Source: Syntrophaceae bacterium
Lineage (GTDB): Bacteria > Desulfobacterota > Syntrophorhabdia > Syntrophorhabdales > WCHB1-27
Direction of reading: 5' to 3'
DNA: 22,842 nucleotides
Assembly: GCA_003165115.1 (NCBI GenBank)
Contig: PLSJ01000147.1
Span: 5,983-28,824, forward strand
The position numbers were made by a program, and so were the translations under genes. The notes beneath the pieces are model-generated. The model had not been told where the DNA came from, did not search any database, and saw only the letters and a program-made list of their open reading frames with translations. Shown piece by piece: positions 21,024-22,842 of the stretch (positions are counted from its first letter, which is position 1; the number at the start of each line of letters is the position of its first letter).

Positions 21024-21824
21024 TTACACGGACACGTTCTGTGCGATGTATCCCATGGCCTGCGAGATGGCCGCGGCCGATTTGAGGGTCTCCCTCACGA
21101 TCCTCTTCAAGCCCTTGTCATCTTCCGTCGAGGAGATGAAACCGAGCCCCACGGCGGCGATAACCTCTCCGCTGAAATCACGGACAGGCGCCGCGACCCC
21201 CGTAATGCCCTCGAACGCCTCCCCCAGGTCCACGCAATACCCCTGTGAGCGGATAATCCCGAGCCGCTTCCTGAAAACCGCCTCATCGGTGATGGTCTTC
21301 TTCGTGACGGCCACGAGAGGATACCTTTTCAACAGCTCCGTGACGTCGTGCCCCGGCAGGTGCGCCATGAGGACATTCCCCAGCATGCCGAAGTGGGGCG
21401 GCCGCCTCGCTCCTATGCGGGAGGCGAACCTGACAGGATTAAGAGGGTCTTCCTTCTTGTCGATGTAAACAAGCTCACCATCCTGCAGGATCCCCAGGAA
21501 AACGGTCTTGCACACCCTTTCCTGCAGCTTCACAAGGTACGGGACCGCAATCCTTCTGAGGGAGAAAGTGGCAAAGACGACGCTGCCCAGCTCGAAGAGC
21601 TTGAGCCCCAGGGAGTATTGCTTCGTCTCTCGCTTGAATCTGAGGAATTCGTAGGTGACGAGCGTCGAGCAAAGCCTGAGCACGGTGGCTTTCGGTATCA
21701 GGAGGGCGTCGGAGAGCTCGGAAAGCGTGAAGCTTGACCGCTCCGTGTTAAACACTATCAGGATCCGGAGCGCCCTTTCGAGCGATTTGTTGTTGTAGAA
21801 GGTACCGTTGTCCGATGTGGCCAT
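21024..21824 (-). CDS. IclR-family transcriptional regulator
   Basis: This 266-residue protein has an N-terminal winged helix (SLERALRILIVFNTERSSFTLSELSDALLIPKATVLRLCSTLVTYEFL, ~14-60) and the C-terminal GAF-like IclR effector domain. Typical effector-domain segments are VFLGILQDGELVYIDK, ASRIGARRPPHFGMLGNVLMAHL, GYCVDLGEAFEGITGVAAPVRDFSGEVIAAVGLGF. Members respond to small (often aromatic or acyl) acids and control catabolic operons as repressors or activators. It is the first gene of the minus-strand operon and is divergent from thrS. Two tandem box-like repeats lie 15-51 bp upstream of its ATG over its own promoter, suggesting autoregulation together with the whole operon. The SD (AGGT) is weak. 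Confidence 0.9.
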   Translation of the reverse strand: MATSDNGTFYNNKSLERALRILIVFNTERSSFTLSELSDALLIPKATVLRLCSTLVTYEFLRFKRETKQYSLGLKLFELGSVVFATFSLRRIAVPYLVKLQERVCKTVFLGILQDGELVYIDKKEDPLNPVRFASRIGARRPPHFGMLGNVLMAHLPGHDVTELLKRYPLVAVTKKTITDEAVFRKRLGIIRSQGYCVDLGEAFEGITGVAAPVRDFSGEVIAAVGLGFISSTEDDKGLKRIVRETLKSAAAISQAMGYIAQNVSV

Positions 21825-21838
21825 CTTGATGACCTACC

Positions 21839-21875
21839 GTTTCGATAATTGAAATACGTTTCCGATAATTGAAAT
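21839..21875. promoter_or_regulatory. Tandem IclR-type operator candidates
   Basis: Two near-identical copies occur: GTTTCGATAATTGAAAT (21839-21855) and GTTTCCGATAATTGAAAT (21858-21875). The shared GATAATTGAAAT cores are exactly 20 bp apart, two helical turns, so dimers would bind the same DNA face. Each copy is itself a loose palindrome (TTTC ... GAAA), as expected for IclR-family sites. They lie at and just downstream of the predicted transcription start of the IclR operon, a repression position. Confidence 0.7.
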
Positions 21876-21901
21876 TCTCACATTTGCACATTCTTTGTCA
21901 A
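21874..21901 (-). promoter_or_regulatory. Sigma-70-type promoter of the IclR-led catabolic operon
   Basis: On the minus strand, a perfect TTGACA (21896-21901) is followed after 16 bp by GAGAAT (21874-21879) with an extended -10 TG one base upstream. The predicted start is near 21867, inside the second operator copy, leaving a ~43-nt leader before ATG 21822-21824. It is the only promoter-like sequence recognised upstream of the ten-gene minus-strand run. Confidence 0.5.
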
Positions 21902-22049
21902 GAAAAAAAATACGCAAAAGTAACAATTGCCTGAAACTAACCTGAACTATTGCTGTTTTTTGTGTCGTTCCTTTTGCGCCACGCCACCGGTCCCTAAACC
22001 CGCCCTTTTCGCCCGGCCCATTTTTCTTGACGGACCGGCCCGATAAAAG

Positions 22050-22066
22050 GTCAATTATCAATTGAC
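22050..22066. promoter_or_regulatory. 17-bp perfect palindrome overlapping the thrS -35 element
   Basis: GTCAATT-ATC-AATTGAC is a perfect 7-bp inverted repeat with a 3-bp centre. Its last five bases form most of the thrS -35 hexamer (TTGACA, 22062-22067). It shares the 9-mer TCAATTATC (GATAATTGA on the other strand) with both IclR-box copies ~190 bp away, so the same regulator may bind here. Confidence 0.55.
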
Positions 22067-22091
22067 AAGACGACGAAAAAAACAGTAAAAT
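22062..22091 (+). promoter_or_regulatory. Sigma-70-type promoter of thrS
   Basis: TTGACA (22062-22067) is followed after 18 bp by TAAAAT (22086-22091), five of six bases to TATAAT. The predicted start is near 22098, giving a leader of ~135 nt before the thrS TTG start. Confidence 0.65.
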
Positions 22092-22181
22092 ACCTCAGTT
22101 GTGTGCCGATACGAAGAGAAAGCGTCTGGCCCGCGCAAGAGATAATCGGGACTCGGCGCCTTAGCTCTGCTGTTTCACCGG

Positions 22182-22210
22182 GGCATCATTTGATGCCTTT
22201 TGATTTCTTG
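22182..22210 (+). terminator. Hairpin with T-rich tail in the thrS leader, candidate attenuator
   Basis: GGCATCATTTGATGCC (22182-22197) folds into a 6-bp stem with an ATTT loop and is followed by TTTTGATTTCTT. It lies inside the predicted 5' leader, 36 bp before the start codon, so it could end transcription early. No T-box motif (UGGNACC) and no threonine-rich leader peptide were found. Confidence 0.45.
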
Positions 22211-22232
22211 GGCACCTACACGGGAGTGAGCT

Positions 22233-22842
22233 TTGATCGTACGATTCAGGGATAAGGAATACGCCGTAGAGGACGGAAGCGTCAGTTTTCTCGATTTCCT
22301 CAAAGGGAACGGTGCCTTCGATAAAGAGATCGTTGCCGTGAAGGCATCGGGTGAGCTGGTCGACCTCTCCTCCCCGCTGAGGGAAGGCACCCTCGACCCC
22401 GTTTACAGGGACTCCGCCGAAGGCACGCATATCCTGCGCCACAGCACCGCCCATGTCATGGCGGAGGCGGTGAAGGAGCTCTTCCCGGAGGCAAAAGTGA
22501 CGATCGGCCCGGCCATTGAGGCGGGCTTCTACTACGACTTCGATTACGATCCCGGCTTTACGGAGGAAGACCTGCCCCGGATAGAAGAGCGGATGCAGGC
22601 GATCATCGACAAGGACATCCCCATCACGCGCCGGGTAGTGCGTAAGGAAGAGGCGGTCGAGCTGTTCCGCGGCCTTGGGGAGCCCTTCAAGGTGGAGTTG
22701 ATCGGCGCCATTACGGATGAACAGGTAAGCCTCTACACACAGGACGGCTTCACCGATTTTTGCCGCGGTCCCCACCTCCCCTCGACGGGACTGATACCGG
22801 CTTTCAAGCTCCTCAGCCTTGCCGGCGCGTATTGGAGGGGCG
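22233..22842 (+). CDS. thrS: Threonyl-tRNA synthetase, N-terminal part (runs off the window)
   Basis: The first ~203 residues of a class II synthetase are visible. A TGS domain (~1-60, IVRFRDKEYAVEDGSVSFLDFL ... LSSPLREGTLDPVY) is followed by the second-additional-domain editing module. That module has its H-x3-H motif (RHSTAHVMAEAV), the strand VTIGPAIEAGFYYDFDYD, and C-x3-H (DFCRGPHLPSTG). These features are specific to ThrS rather than AlaRS. The start is TTG 22233-22235: a TGA is in frame immediately upstream (22227-22229), no ATG or GTG start lies near, and GGGAG sits 6 bases before it. The catalytic and anticodon-binding domains are beyond 22842. Confidence 0.95.
   Translation, partial: MIVRFRDKEYAVEDGSVSFLDFLKGNGAFDKEIVAVKASGELVDLSSPLREGTLDPVYRDSAEGTHILRHSTAHVMAEAVKELFPEAKVTIGPAIEAGFYYDFDYDPGFTEEDLPRIEERMQAIIDKDIPITRRVVRKEEAVELFRGLGEPFKVELIGAITDEQVSLYTQDGFTDFCRGPHLPSTGLIPAFKLLSLAGAYWRG

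Larger units (their letters stand above)
21825..22232. other. Divergent regulatory intergenic region between iclR-type gene and thrS
   Basis: These 408 bp hold no supported gene. From left to right: tandem IclR-box-like repeats, the leftward promoter of the IclR operon, an A/T-rich stretch (21900-21970), a C-rich stretch without recognised structure (21970-22045), a 17-bp palindrome overlapping the rightward thrS promoter, and a ~135-nt thrS leader with a terminator-like hairpin. A/T content is clearly higher than in the flanking genes. Confidence 0.8.

Noticed and set aside
22101..22145. 14-codon GTG-started frame in the thrS leader as a leader peptide
   Set aside because: It contains no threonine codons and no clear SD, so it does not explain threonine-dependent attenuation.
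22151..22210. tRNA-like or T-box element before thrS (the string CTTAGCTC resembles a tRNA D-arm)
   Set aside because: No acceptor stem closure, no T-arm GGTTCRA, and no UGGNACC antiterminator motif could be found.
1..22842. CRISPR arrays, insertion sequences, integrase genes, rRNA or tRNA genes
   Set aside because: No spaced repeat arrays, transposase or recombinase motifs, terminal inverted repeats or RNA gene signatures were seen on either strand.

Overview
This 22.8-kb window looks like a chromosome segment of an anaerobic, aromatic-compound-degrading bacterium of the deltaproteobacterial/Desulfobacterota type, Syntrophorhabdus-like at a guess. The grounds are high G+C, a sigma-54-controlled type IV pilus cluster, and a catabolic operon with an EntE/DhbE-type aryl ligase, an enoyl-CoA hydratase, an iron-sulfur old-yellow-enzyme homologue and a split PEP-synthase-like pair resembling phenylphosphate synthase. 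The taxonomy is inference. Almost every gene is on the minus strand; only the two partial genes at the ends (leuB-like 3' end and thrS 5' end) are on the plus strand.

Left part (1-1880): the 3' end of an isopropylmalate/isocitrate dehydrogenase family gene converges on a small Fis-type HTH gene. An ArsR-type regulator and an RluB/RsuA-type 23S/16S rRNA pseudouridine synthase follow.

Pilus region (1906-10457, minus strand, read from right to left): a sigma-54 activator with a degenerate receiver domain; pilA behind a near-perfect -24/-12 promoter and followed by a strong intrinsic terminator; then pilD-pilM-pilN-pilO-pilP-pilQ and a secreted CsgG/FlgO-like protein. M/N, N/O and O/P overlap by 4 bp, and the pilQ stop abuts the next start. 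This supplies the alignment subcomplex, secretin, prepilin peptidase and major pilin. The motor ATPases (pilB, pilT), pilC and a PilS kinase are not in the window.

Catabolic region (10579-21824, minus strand, probably one long transcription unit read from right to left): IclR regulator, enoyl-CoA hydratase, a 9-10-helix membrane protein of unknown family, a PEP-synthase-type ATP-grasp subunit, an ACMSD-family metal-dependent (de)carboxylase, a HAD protein, an unrecognised 221-aa protein, a large subunit with the phosphohistidine swivelling domain, an OYE/4Fe-4S reductase and a DhbE-like aryl-acid ligase. The working hypothesis is ATP-dependent phosphorylation of a phenolic substrate by the split kinase, carboxyl chemistry by the ACMSD-like enzyme, CoA activation by the ligase, then reduction and hydration. 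No phenylphosphate carboxylase (UbiD-type) and no CBS-domain PpsC subunit are present, so this is not the textbook phenol cluster. Most gaps wider than 80 bp in this operon hold a perfect inverted repeat without a U-tract.

Right end (21825-22842): a 408-bp divergent intergenic region carries two tandem 20-bp-spaced IclR-box-like repeats next to the IclR promoter, and a 17-bp palindrome sharing a 9-bp core that overlaps the -35 of the thrS promoter. A hairpin plus T-rich tract lies in the thrS leader. thrS starts at TTG and runs off the window.
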